Assembly (NCBI RefSeq): GCF_014874095.1
Contig: NZ_JADBEB010000001.1
Span: 3,968,001-4,032,000 of the forward strand
Source: Plantactinospora soyae
GTDB taxonomy: Bacteria; Actinomycetota; Actinomycetes; Mycobacteriales; Micromonosporaceae
DNA: 64,000 nucleotides
Reading direction: 5' to 3'
Of this stretch, positions 53,911 to 61,885 are shown piece after piece; position 1 is the stretch's first letter; the number at the start of each line of letters is the position of its first letter. The notes under the pieces are model-generated. The model made no database searches and was not told the origin of the DNA. It worked only from the letters and a program-made list of their open reading frames with translations. Position numbers and translations under genes: made by a program.

Positions 53911-54717
53911 TCAGGTGGCGGAACCTCCGGTACCGGCCGGCCGTTCGAGCCGCAGCAGGTCGCCCGCCGCCACCCCGAGTACGTCGGCCGCACGACCGCC
54001 GTTCACCGCCAGCGCCAGCCGACCGGCGGAGTCGCGGTAGGCGACGAGTTCGCCGGGCGGCGCGTCGCCGAAGGTGGCGCCCCGGATCACCCGGAGGTCG
54101 CCGATCCGGACCACCGACCCGAACCGGTCCAGAGTGGATCCAGGCGCGGCGAGCTGGACGTTGCCGAAGTGGTCGACCGTCAGCACCCCGGCCTCCAGCC
54201 AGCCGTCGCCCTCGGCGACCAGTGGATCGGGGAGCCGGACCAGACCGGTCGGGTCGATCGGCGGTCCGGCCTCGACCAGCGCCGCGCCGAGCGCGAACCG
54301 GGCGGCGGCGGGGGCGAAGACGTCCCGGCCGTGGAAGGTTCGGGACACGTCGGGGAACCACTCCGGATTCGTCAGCTCCACCGCCTCGGTCACCCCACCG
54401 AGAGCCTCGGCTGCCCAGGGCAGCAGGCCGTTGTCGGGGCCGACGAGCAACCCGCCGGGGGTGCGTACGGCGATGCCGCGTCGGGCCGTACCCACGCCGG
54501 GGTCGACCACCGCGACGTGTACGCCCGGCGGCAGATGCGGCACTGTCTGGGCGAGTACGGCGGCACCCTGCGCGACGTCGCCGGCCGGTACCAGGTGGGT
54601 CACATCGATCATCCGTACCGCCGGGGCGATCCGGGCGACCACGCCGTGGCAGGCCGCCACGAATCCGTCCGAGAGTCCGTAGTCGGTGGTCAGGCTGAGC
54701 CATTGGTAGCCGGGCAC
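53911..54717 (-). CDS. SAM hydrolase / hydroxide adenosyltransferase (DUF62)
   Basis: 268 residues. Early SLTTDYGLSDGFVAACHGV, VVDPGVGTARRGIAVRTPGG, FHGRDVFAPAAA and late GNVQLA fit the DUF62 family, homologues of fluorinase/chlorinase that cleave S-adenosylmethionine to adenosine and methionine with water. The halogen-specific insertion of fluorinases is absent. GTG 54717 is leaderless by its -10 box. No halogen metabolism is nearby; a housekeeping SAM hydrolase is likely. Confidence 0.88.
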   Translation of the reverse strand: MPGYQWLSLTTDYGLSDGFVAACHGVVARIAPAVRMIDVTHLVPAGDVAQGAAVLAQTVPHLPPGVHVAVVDPGVGTARRGIAVRTPGGLLVGPDNGLLPWAAEALGGVTEAVELTNPEWFPDVSRTFHGRDVFAPAAARFALGAALVEAGPPIDPTGLVRLPDPLVAEGDGWLEAGVLTVDHFGNVQLAAPGSTLDRFGSVVRIGDLRVIRGATFGDAPPGELVAYRDSAGRLALAVNGGRAADVLGVAAGDLLRLERPAGTGGSAT

Positions 54718-54724
54718 AGCCGGA

Positions 54725-54730
54725 AGACTA
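54725..54730 (-). promoter_or_regulatory. -10 box of the SAM hydrolase gene (leaderless)
   Basis: On the minus strand TAGTCT ends 7 nt before GTG 54717 with no ribosome site. Confidence 0.5.
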
Positions 54731-54869
54731 GTCCGTCGGCTCCGGGGCCGGCCGCGGTTCGCGCGCCCCGGTCGGCCGGTCCCGCCGCCCGTGGCAGCAT
54801 CTCCGACACCTGCCCGCTCGTTCCGTCCCGCCCGGCGAGTCCTTCCGTCCCGACTGGCAAGGTAACGGT

Positions 54870-55808
54870 ATGCGCTTGTGTATCTTCACCGAACCCCAGC
54901 AGGGGGCGGCGTACGACGACCTGCTCCGGATCGCGCGGCACACCGAGGACTGCGGCTTCGACGGCTTCTTCCGGTCCGACCACTACCTGACGATGGGTGG
55001 CAGCGGGCTGCCCGGTCCGACCGACGCCTGGCTGACCCTGGCCGCCCTGGCGGTGCAGACGTCCCGGGTCCGGCTCGGCACGCTGGTCACCTCGGCGACG
55101 TTCCGGCTGCCGGGACCGCTGGCGATCAGCGTGGCCCAGGTGGACGCGATGAGTGGCGGCCGGGTCGAGCTGGGTCTCGGCACCGGCTGGTTCGAGGCCG
55201 AGCACCGGGCGTACGGCATCCCTTTCCCGCCGCCCCGGGAGCGGTTCGACCGGCTCACCGAGCAACTGGAGGTGATCACCGGGCTGTGGTCCACGCCGGT
55301 CGGCGAGACCTTCGACCACCAGGGAACGTACTACCAGCTCACGGACTCGCCCGCGCTGCCGAAGCCGGTGCGGTCGCCGGCGCCGCCGGTGATCGTCGGC
55401 GGCAAGGGGCTTCGTCGTACCCCGATGTTGGCCGCCCGGTTCGCCGACGAGTTCAACGTGCCGTTCAGCTCGGCGGACGACGTGGCCCGGAGCTACGCGG
55501 CGGTGGCCGACGCCTGCGAGCGGACCGGCCGCGCGGCGGCCGGTCGGGCGCCGCTGGTGCTCTCCGCCGCGCTCACGGTGCTCTGCGGGCGCTCCGACGC
55601 CGAGGTACGGCGCCGGGCCGAGGCGGTCGGGCGCGACCCGGCGGAGTTGCGGGCCGTCTCCGGCGTCGCCGGCACGCCGGACCAGGTCGTCGAGCAGATC
55701 CAGGAGTACGCCGCGCACGGCGCGGAACGGTTCTTCCTCCAGGTGCTCGACCTGGCCGACCTGGACCACCTGGACCTGATCGCCAGCGAGGTGGCGACCC
55801 AACTCTGA
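54870..55808 (+). CDS. LLM-class F420-dependent oxidoreductase
   Basis: 312 residues of the luciferase-like monooxygenase TIM-barrel. Blocks: GFDGFFRSDHYLTMGG, VRLGTLVTSATFRLPGPLAISVAQVDAMSGGRVELGLGTGWFEAEHRAYG, and PPVIVGGKG. The RVELGLGTGWFEAEH run is typical of F420-dependent members from actinomycetes. Substrate unknown. ATG 54870 follows AAGGTAAC. It is divergent from the SAM hydrolase gene with 152 nt between. Confidence 0.9.
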   Translation: MRLCIFTEPQQGAAYDDLLRIARHTEDCGFDGFFRSDHYLTMGGSGLPGPTDAWLTLAALAVQTSRVRLGTLVTSATFRLPGPLAISVAQVDAMSGGRVELGLGTGWFEAEHRAYGIPFPPPRERFDRLTEQLEVITGLWSTPVGETFDHQGTYYQLTDSPALPKPVRSPAPPVIVGGKGLRRTPMLAARFADEFNVPFSSADDVARSYAAVADACERTGRAAAGRAPLVLSAALTVLCGRSDAEVRRRAEAVGRDPAELRAVSGVAGTPDQVVEQIQEYAAHGAERFFLQVLDLADLDHLDLIASEVATQL

Positions 55809-55875
55809 GCGCACGCCTGCGCCCGTGGACGCCGGGGCTCCAGCCGGCGTCCACGGCCGCGGTCGGCCGGCCCGG

Positions 55876-57126
55876 TCAGAAGTAGTCGGGGGTGAGGTCC
55901 CGGGTCGGCCAGCTGGTGACCCGGCCGATCTCGGCGTTGATCCGAGGGCTCAGTACGTTGAAGTCGAGGCTGCCGGTCTCTTCCCGCCGGTTGAACAGGG
56001 CGGCGTAGGTGAAGCCGTTCTGTAGCCGGGCGAGGTAGCCGTAGTTGCCGGGCAGCGAGCCGTCGTGCCAGCTGTTGCGGTGGCCGGTGACGTCGCGGGC
56101 GAACCAGCCGGCGGCGTACCAGGAGCCGTTGGCGTTGGCTCCGATCTCGGGGATGGCGAACGTTCGGCCGATGGAGGTGGCGTTCAACACCGGGCCGGGT
56201 GCGTCGAAGACCTTCGCGAGGTGCACGAGGTCGACCGCCGAGGCCAGCCAACCACCGCCCGGACCGCGGTTCTCCATGCTGAACCCGCCGTAGGGGGTGG
56301 GTACCGGGATGCCCGACGGGTCGGTGACCGTCGTACTGGTGTACTGCGACTCGTAGACCACCTCGCCCGGCGCCGCCGCCGAGCGGAGGGTGCGACCGAG
56401 CCGCATCCGGCCGATCCCGACCGGCGTGAGGAGCTTCTGGCTCACGTAGGACTCGTAGCTCTGCCCGGAGACCTTCTCGACGATCTGGCCGAGCAGGAGG
56501 TAACCGTAGTTGCTGTAGGCGTAGCGCGTGCCGGGGGCGAAGTCGAGGGGCCGGCTGGACGCGTACCGGACGATGTGCTCCCGCGTGATCGGCAGCGGTA
56601 CGCCGAGCGTGCTGGCGATCTGGTGGTCGAGGTAGAGGTAGTCGGGGGAGATGTCCCGGTCCCAGCCACCGGTGTGTTGCAGCAGTCGCCAGACGGTGAC
56701 GTCGGCCAGCCGGGGATCGGCGGCGGTCGACAGGCCGAGCAGCGGGGCGACCCGGGCGGTCAGGCTCAGTGCGCCGTCCTGGGCGAGCCGGATGATGGCG
56801 GCGGCGGTGATGTGCTTGCTCAGGCTGGCGATCCGGAACAACGACGTGGGCGAGACCTGCGGGACGTCCGGGGTCGTGGCGGCGTACCGGTAACCGCGCG
56901 CGAGCACGATCCGCCCGTCCTTCGCGATGGCGAGCTGCGCGCAGGAGATGCGGCGCTCCGTGACGTACGTCTTCAGCACGGCGTCGAATCCGGCGAGTTG
57001 TGCCGGCACGACCCCGGTCGTGGTCAGTACGACCGGGCCTGCCACCGCCGGCCGGGAAGTCGCGCCGAGGGCGATCGCCGGGATGACCCCGGCACCGGCC
57101 CGGAGAAAGCTTCGCCTGCTGACCAT
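55876..57126 (-). CDS. Tat-exported serine hydrolase, beta-lactamase/PBP fold
   Basis: 416 residues. A twin-arginine signal MVSRRSFLRAGAG with a hydrophobic stretch opens it. The beta-lactamase class C/esterase motif SxxK is Ser101-Leu-Ser-Lys104 (RIASLSKHITA), with YSNYG as the YxN motif and HDGSLPG as the third box (HxG). It could be an esterase, D-aminopeptidase or beta-lactamase-like enzyme in the cell wall space. GGAG precedes ATG 57126; GTG 57132 in frame is less likely. The preceding gene on the same strand is the siderophore-interacting protein, 84 nt upstream. Confidence 0.9.
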   Translation of the reverse strand: MVSRRSFLRAGAGVIPAIALGATSRPAVAGPVVLTTTGVVPAQLAGFDAVLKTYVTERRISCAQLAIAKDGRIVLARGYRYAATTPDVPQVSPTSLFRIASLSKHITAAAIIRLAQDGALSLTARVAPLLGLSTAADPRLADVTVWRLLQHTGGWDRDISPDYLYLDHQIASTLGVPLPITREHIVRYASSRPLDFAPGTRYAYSNYGYLLLGQIVEKVSGQSYESYVSQKLLTPVGIGRMRLGRTLRSAAAPGEVVYESQYTSTTVTDPSGIPVPTPYGGFSMENRGPGGGWLASAVDLVHLAKVFDAPGPVLNATSIGRTFAIPEIGANANGSWYAAGWFARDVTGHRNSWHDGSLPGNYGYLARLQNGFTYAALFNRREETGSLDFNVLSPRINAEIGRVTSWPTRDLTPDYF

Positions 57127-57210
57127 CGTCACTCCGCTCGTCCGAAATGGGCGAGCCTACCGTGTCTGCACTGGCGACAGCGTCGGCCCAGCAGCTCCCG
57201 GGAAGCGTCC

Positions 57211-58152
57211 TCAGGCGTCGTCGTCGGCCCGGCCCAGCCGCCAGTAGCCCATGAAGGCCACCGATTCGCGGTCGAGTCCACGCTCCGAGACCAGGTGCCG
57301 GCGCAGCGTCCGGATCACCCCGGACTCGCCGGCCAGCCACGCGTAGTGCCCGCCGCCGGACAGCCCCACCGGCACCTCCCACAGCTCCTCGTCCGGGTCG
57401 ACGGCCGTGTCCGAGGTGTCGGCCGGAGCCAGCCGTTCGACCGGGATCAGCCGCTCGGCCGCGGCCCGGACGGCCGGGACCAGCAGGCTGCCGTGCGGCG
57501 CACCGGACCGGGGCAACCAGGTCACGGTCACCATCGGCGGAGCCGGCAGGTCGAGGACGTCGCCCGGGTGCGGCACCTCGAGCAGGACCTCGCCCCGACT
57601 GTCCGTCGGCAGCCGCTCCACAATGCCGGCGATCGCGGGTACCGCCGTCTCGTCCCCGGCGAGCAGCAGGGTGCGGGTCGTCAGCGCGGGTTGGAACTCC
57701 CGGCCGCCGTGGTCGCCCCGGTAGCCGTCGTCCGGCCCCATGATGACCACCTGGTCGCCGAGCTGGGCGGATGCGGCCCAGCGGGCAGCCGGCCCGTGGT
57801 TGCCGTACGCCCCGCCGTCGGTGTGCAGCACGATGTCGACGTCGACCTCGCGGGTGTGCCGGCGTACGGCGCGCACGGTGTAGGTGCGGAACGGGTTGCG
57901 CAGCTTGGTGGGCAGGGCACGCCAGCGGGCGTACCAGTCCGAGTCGGTGGGGAGGTGGCGGAAGCCGTGCACCGGAATCGGGAAGACGAGCTTGATCCGC
58001 TGGTCGTAGCCGGGGTCGGCGAAGGTGTCGAGGTCCGTTCCGGTGAAGGTGACCCGGAGGAAGGACGGGCTCAGCCGACGCAGCCCGGCGACCTCGGCCG
58101 AGAAGAGCCGCCACGGGGCGACCAGCGGCGTGGCGGTGGAAACCTCGGTCAT
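57211..58152 (-). CDS. Siderophore-interacting protein (FAD-dependent ferric reductase)
   Basis: 313 residues, of the ViuB/YqjH family that reduces ferric siderophores to release iron in the cytoplasm. The FAD-binding domain has FRTYTVRAVRR and DGGAYGNHGPAARWAAS, and the NAD-binding half has LLLAGDETAVPAIAGIVE and AGESGVIRTLRRHL, ending with FMGYWRLGRADDDA. An iron box precedes the gene, so it should be repressed by iron. No siderophore biosynthesis gene is next to it. Confidence 0.93.
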   Translation of the reverse strand: MTEVSTATPLVAPWRLFSAEVAGLRRLSPSFLRVTFTGTDLDTFADPGYDQRIKLVFPIPVHGFRHLPTDSDWYARWRALPTKLRNPFRTYTVRAVRRHTREVDVDIVLHTDGGAYGNHGPAARWAASAQLGDQVVIMGPDDGYRGDHGGREFQPALTTRTLLLAGDETAVPAIAGIVERLPTDSRGEVLLEVPHPGDVLDLPAPPMVTVTWLPRSGAPHGSLLVPAVRAAAERLIPVERLAPADTSDTAVDPDEELWEVPVGLSGGGHYAWLAGESGVIRTLRRHLVSERGLDRESVAFMGYWRLGRADDDA

Positions 58153-58205
58153 CGGTCCTGCCTCTCGGTACGCGACGTCGCCGGCTCTGCGCGGGCAGCG
58201 TGCCG

Positions 58206-58224
58206 TTAGGTTAGCCTAACCTGC
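58206..58224. promoter_or_regulatory. Iron box (IdeR/DmdR operator)
   Basis: TTAGGTTAGCCTAACCTGC matches the IdeR/DmdR1 19-bp consensus TTAGGTTAGGCTAACCTAA except for the central base and the last two. It lies 54 nt upstream of the siderophore-interacting protein start. It is also upstream of the chorismate mutase gene on the other side. Confidence 0.85.
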
Positions 58225-58341
58225 ACAGAATGTCAGGTCCGAAGTCGGAGGGCCAGCGCACCCCAAGTTGTCGAAGTGTCGACTATTACGGGTTGCGGTA
58301 CCGTCCGACGGTCCGGTCAGTCGGCGGGGAGAGTGGTGGTC

Positions 58342-58656
58342 GTGGCGGCACAGCAGGTACGGGACCTGGCGGAGATCCGGGTCCGGATCGACCTCCTCGA
58401 CCGGGAGGTCGTCCGGCTGCTCGCCGAGCGGGAAACCCTGGTACGCCAGGCGGGCCGGCTCAAGTCCGACAGCTCGGCGGTCCGGGCGCCCGACCGGGTG
58501 GCCGAGGTCATCGCCCGGGTCCGCGCCGTCGCCGAGGAGGTGGGCGCCAGCCCGGCGGTCGTCGAGCGCACCTACCGGGCGATGATCGACGCCTTCATCG
58601 AACTGGAGTTGGCCGTGCACCGGGAAACGGACGCGTCCGAGCCATCACTACCGTGA
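58342..58656 (+). CDS. Chorismate mutase (AroQ type)
   Basis: 104 residues, all-helical. LAEIRVRIDLLDREVVRLLAERETLVRQAGRLKSD carries the first Arg and Glu/Asp of the AroQ active site, followed by AVRAPDRVAEVIARVRAVAEEVG and ERTYRAMIDAFIELEL. It converts chorismate to prephenate. GTG codons at 58333, 58336 and 58342 could all start it; the last has the best spacing from GGGGAG (58326-58331). Small single-domain mutases of this form are common in Streptomyces-like bacteria and may serve primary or secondary aromatic metabolism. Confidence 0.85.
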   Translation: MAAQQVRDLAEIRVRIDLLDREVVRLLAERETLVRQAGRLKSDSSAVRAPDRVAEVIARVRAVAEEVGASPAVVERTYRAMIDAFIELELAVHRETDASEPSLP

Positions 58657-58674
58657 CGGTCATCCGGTAGCTGC

Positions 58675-58959
58675 TCACGGCGCAGCCCCAGGCGGGTCAG
58701 ATGGGGCAGCCGAGAGCAGACGGGCGCGGACGAGGATCTGCGCTTGGTCGCCAGACCGGCCGTCCTGACAGATCTTCACACCTTCCAGCCACACCCACTC
58801 GTGCTGCTCCGGCCGGTTCGTCACCAGGCGCACCCCGGTCACCCAGAGGGCGACCGGCCCATCGGTTGGACGGAACCGATCCGCAGAGGCGATCCGGATC
58901 ACCTCGCCGAGCCGGACTCGTACGTCAAACACCACGTCCCCCGACCAGCGCCACCGCAC
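58675..58959 (-). CDS. Small hypothetical protein A of a twin pair
   Basis: 94 residues, no family recognised. The central segment WVTGVRLVTNRPEQHEWVWL and EGVKICQDGRSGDQ aligns with its upstream neighbour (RVTVVADRPTYYGWCWLTGYVLDQSGRAVD), suggesting a tandem duplication and a small beta-barrel. GTG 58959 is assumed and overlaps the neighbour's end by 35 nt; GTG 58935 would leave 11 nt. Same operon as protein B. Confidence 0.6.
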   Translation of the reverse strand: MRWRWSGDVVFDVRVRLGEVIRIASADRFRPTDGPVALWVTGVRLVTNRPEQHEWVWLEGVKICQDGRSGDQAQILVRARLLSAAPSDPPGAAP

Positions 58960-59206
58960 CTACGGATTGGCCAGCCCGACGGGACCGCGGTGCGACAAGG
59001 CAGAGCCCGGCGAGGCGTACGAAGACCTCTCGCCGATCGACCGCCCGCCCGGACTGGTCGAGGACGTAGCCGGTCAGCCAGCACCAGCCGTAGTACGTCG
59101 GACGGTCCGCCACCACCGTCACCCGCAGCAGCAGCCTCCGACCTCCGGCGAACTGAACCGACGCCCGCCCGTCCAGCAGCAGCACGTCACCCGGTTTCGG
59201 AACCAT
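58925..59206 (-). CDS. Small hypothetical protein B of a twin pair
   Basis: 93 residues. MVPKPGDVLLLDGRASVQFAGG opens it, then RVTVVADRPTYYGWCWLTGYVL. It is weakly similar to protein A downstream. GGAGG lies 8 nt before ATG 59206. It is divergent from the XRE regulator gene, with about 350 bp between, and may be controlled by it. No known function. Confidence 0.65.
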   Translation of the reverse strand: MVPKPGDVLLLDGRASVQFAGGRRLLLRVTVVADRPTYYGWCWLTGYVLDQSGRAVDRREVFVRLAGLCLVAPRSRRAGQSVGAVALVGGRGV

Positions 59207-59556
59207 CCTGCGTCCCTCCAGTCGTTGGAAGGCGTCGAGGCGAGCGGGCATTCAGGCGGCTGCGGTCGACCCAACAGCCAGGCGCCGGCACCCACCCCGA
59301 CGCCCAGCTCACGAGACCGTCACCCGGTCCGTACCCGAACAACCCGGGCAGGACCGCCGGGGCACCATCCGGGACGGCCCAGACGACCGCCGCACCGGCC
59401 GCAGCGCCACCCGGCGCGTGGGGGGCTTCAATCCAGCGCCGGTGGAGGAATGACGTTCGGTTGACAGGTTGTGCTCGATCATTGACAAAGGGTGTGGCAC
59501 AACCGGCCTTACACCCCGGAAAATCATTCCGGGTCCCCATCCCCCGGGGAGGCATC
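59207..59556. other. 350-bp divergent control region between protein B and XRE genes
   Basis: No gene supported. It holds TTGACA twice (59461-59466 and 59482-59487), an inverted repeat GGTTGTG/CACAACC (59467-59473 and 59498-59504), and CCCGGAA-N5-TTCCGGG (59515-59533). Confidence 0.6.
59461..59533 (+). promoter_or_regulatory. XRE promoter region with two dyads
   Basis: TTGACA boxes at 59461 and 59482 may be -35 elements. GGTTGTG...CACAACC surrounds the second, and CCCGGAA-N5-TTCCGGG lies just before the ribosome site, so the XRE protein may control its own gene. No clear -10 box is seen. Confidence 0.45.
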
Positions 59557-60783
59557 GTGCGCGGCATGTCCAGCACACTCACGATCGGCGAACGCGTCGC
59601 CTGGTACCGCAGGCGGCGTGGACTGTCTCAAGAAGTCCTCGCCGGCCTGGTCGGCCGCACCGCCGACTGGCTCGGGAAGATCGAGAACAATCGGATCGAG
59701 CTTGACCGGCTCTCCGTCATCAAGTCGCTCGCCGACGTCTTTGACATCTCACTCGGCGACCTCCTCGCCGAACCATCGTTGCTCGACTGGACGCCCGACA
59801 GCGGCACCAACACCATGCCAGCACTGCGCGCCACCCTGATGAGCTACCGCGCCATCACGCCGTTCGGCCAGACCACCGACGGCCAAGAGCCCTCCAGCAT
59901 CGCCGAACTCAAGCAAGACGTGAGCGCACTGTGGACCGCCTACCAGGACTCCCGATTCGGGTACGTCACCAGCCGCTTGCCGAACCTCCTCGACCGCGCC
60001 CAGACCGCTGCCGACAGACTCGACGGCGAAGACCAGTCCCAAGCCTGTCGCCTTCTCGGACTGACCTATCAACTCGCGGCGACCCTGCTTACCAAGCTTG
60101 GCGAGACCGACCTCGCCTGGATCGCCGCTGACCGTGGACTCACCGCCGTCCGCCCGACGGGCGATCCCGTGGTGACCGGTTCGCTCTTCCGCTCGGTCAG
60201 CCACACTTTGCACTCGACCGGCCGTTACCGCGAGGCCGTACGCGTCACCGAGGATGCTGCCGCCTACCTCGAACCCCACCTGAGACAGCCGACACCCGCC
60301 CTGCTATCGATCTACGGCACCCTGTTCCTGTCCGGCTCGATGGCCGCCGCCCGGGCCAGCGACCCCGGCACCACTCGCACCTTCCTCGCTGCCGCCGCCG
60401 AAGCTGCTGCCCGGCTCGGCGGCGACGCCAATCACCTCTGGACCGCCTTTGGCCCCACAAACGTTGCGATCCACCGCGTTGCCACTGCCGCAGAACTCGG
60501 CGACGTCCAAGTCGCCGTAGACCTGGGACCCCGTCTCGACACCACCGGCCTACCCTTGGAACGCCAGGTACGGCACGCACTCGAAGTCGCCCGCGCCTAC
60601 AACTCATGGAACCGGACCGACGAGGCCCAGGCCGTCCTACTCGACGCCGAACAGCTGGCACCCGAACAGGTCCGACACCACTTCCTCAGCCGGCAACTCG
60701 CGCTGACCTGGATCCGCCGCCAACGTGGCAAGCCCTCAACCGAGCTGGTCGGACTCGCCCGTCGTCTCAACGTGCTCGACTGA
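59557..60783 (+). CDS. XRE-family regulator with TPR-like C-terminal domain
   Basis: 408 residues. The N-terminal helix-turn-helix (IGERVAWYRRRRGLSQEVLAGLVGRTADWLGKIENNRIELDRL) is followed by a long helical, TPR-like region with LDRAQTAADRLDGEDQSQACRLLGLTYQLAATLLTKLGETDLAWIAADR. This build is common in actinomycete regulators of secondary metabolism and antibiotic or stress genes, and often has a NUDIX gene beside it, as here. GGGGAGG lies 4 nt before GTG 59557 and 13 nt before ATG 59566, so the start is one of these. The gene is slightly less GC-rich than its neighbours. Confidence 0.88.
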   Translation: MRGMSSTLTIGERVAWYRRRRGLSQEVLAGLVGRTADWLGKIENNRIELDRLSVIKSLADVFDISLGDLLAEPSLLDWTPDSGTNTMPALRATLMSYRAITPFGQTTDGQEPSSIAELKQDVSALWTAYQDSRFGYVTSRLPNLLDRAQTAADRLDGEDQSQACRLLGLTYQLAATLLTKLGETDLAWIAADRGLTAVRPTGDPVVTGSLFRSVSHTLHSTGRYREAVRVTEDAAAYLEPHLRQPTPALLSIYGTLFLSGSMAAARASDPGTTRTFLAAAAEAAARLGGDANHLWTAFGPTNVAIHRVATAAELGDVQVAVDLGPRLDTTGLPLERQVRHALEVARAYNSWNRTDEAQAVLLDAEQLAPEQVRHHFLSRQLALTWIRRQRGKPSTELVGLARRLNVLD

Positions 60784-60793
60784 TCCACCGGTC

Positions 60794-60799
60794 TACGCT
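60794..60799 (+). promoter_or_regulatory. -10 box of the NUDIX gene (leaderless)
   Basis: TACGCT ends 6 nt before GTG 60806, overlapping the XRE stop region, so the NUDIX gene can be transcribed separately. Confidence 0.5.
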
Positions 60800-60805
60800 G
60801 CCGAT

Positions 60806-61276
60806 GTGACGGGATCCGAGACGCCACCCATGGCAACCCCACGCGTCGCCGCAGGCGCCCTCTTCTTCGACGACCAAGGCCGCGTACTCCTCGTCAAGCC
60901 GCACTACAAGGACCACTGGGACATCCCCGGCGGGTACGTCGAACCTGGCGAGTCGCCGCGCGCCGCCTGCGTACGCGAAATCCACGAAGAACTTGACCTC
61001 ACCGTCGACATCGGCCCGATGCTCGTAGTCGACTGGGCACCGGCCGCCGGCGAAGGCGACAAGATCCTTCTCATTTTCGATGCAGGCCTGCTCATCGACG
61101 CTGACCGCAAGCGAATCGCCTTCCGGGACGGCGAGCTCACCGAATGGCGTTTCGTCGCCAGCGAAGACCTCGACGCCTACGGCCCAGACCGCCTCACTCG
61201 CCGCATCCGAACTGCGATCACGGCAAGAGGTCGAGAACAGCCAACGTACGCGGAACACGGGGCGGCATTGACCTGA
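60806..61276 (+). CDS. NUDIX hydrolase
   Basis: 156 residues with a NUDIX box GGYVEPGESPRAACVREIHEELDLTV, and DHWDIPGGYVE before it. The family hydrolyses nucleoside diphosphate derivatives; the substrate is unknown. GTG 60806 is supported by a -10 box; ATG 60830 in frame would give 148 residues. It follows the XRE gene by 22 nt and may be its functional partner. Confidence 0.87.
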   Translation: MTGSETPPMATPRVAAGALFFDDQGRVLLVKPHYKDHWDIPGGYVEPGESPRAACVREIHEELDLTVDIGPMLVVDWAPAAGEGDKILLIFDAGLLIDADRKRIAFRDGELTEWRFVASEDLDAYGPDRLTRRIRTAITARGREQPTYAEHGAALT

Positions 61277-61885
61277 CAGGGCGGGTCCTCTCCCGACGCA
61301 TCCCTGGCGCTGAGGTACCGAGTGTTTGGTCCCATGATGCTTGTCGGAACGGCGTCGGTTGGCCGGTGGGTCCGGCGCCGCCGGCCGCTGGCGGGTCCGA
61401 ACAGGGTTGAGGTGGGGAGCCATCCCGCCGACCGTCGACCCGGGCGAAGCTGAGTAGACCACCGCCCGAGGCCCCAGCGTCCGTATGTGCGTCCCCCGGG
61501 CGGCGCGGCGCGCTCTACAGGAGTGCGGTCGACGGCATACGGGATGGACGGTTGGTGCGTGGGGGTCAAACCGTGGCGCAGACTGCCGCCGGTGGCTTGA
61601 GATGTTAGCCTCGGGCTTTCACGGCGGCGGTGATCTTGGGGGTTGAGAAGGCTCGGTAGAGGCGGCGAAGCGCCTGCCACGTAAGGAAACTGTCCGGTGT
61701 CGAGTCGTTTGCAGTTCCCCGCGCGGAAGGCACTTGGTAGGTGCAGATTACCCAGTGGTGCCAGGTCAACGAGCTGCGGGCCGACATCTCAACCGCGAAC
61801 CTGCAGCATTTGAATCAAACGTTGTCCCACTTCCGAGTCCCGCACATTGGGTCAACGAGTCGCCAACGCGCACATGTCACGCATG
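61277..61885. other. 609-bp gene-poor stretch
   Basis: No gene is convincingly supported. Base composition falls below that of the surroundings, particularly 61600-61880. A 60-codon frame on the minus strand (61605-61787) may be a remnant. Nothing else recognised. Confidence 0.5.
61605..61787 (-). pseudogene. Possible remnant of an inactive gene
   Basis: 60 codons, open further upstream by 9 codons to a stop. It has SLTWHHWVICTYQ and LRRLYRAFSTPKITAAVKARG, which look like real protein and end at a stop, but do not resemble a family I know. Unusually high in Trp, Tyr and Thr for this window. A transposase tail is one possibility. Confidence 0.2.

Noticed and set aside
55493-58114. 873-codon minus-strand frame over LLM, hydrolase and siderophore genes
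   Set aside because: Crosses three well-supported genes; composition typical of shadows.
61177-61680. 167-codon minus-strand frame
   Set aside because: Overlaps the NUDIX C-terminus and lacks protein-like conservation.
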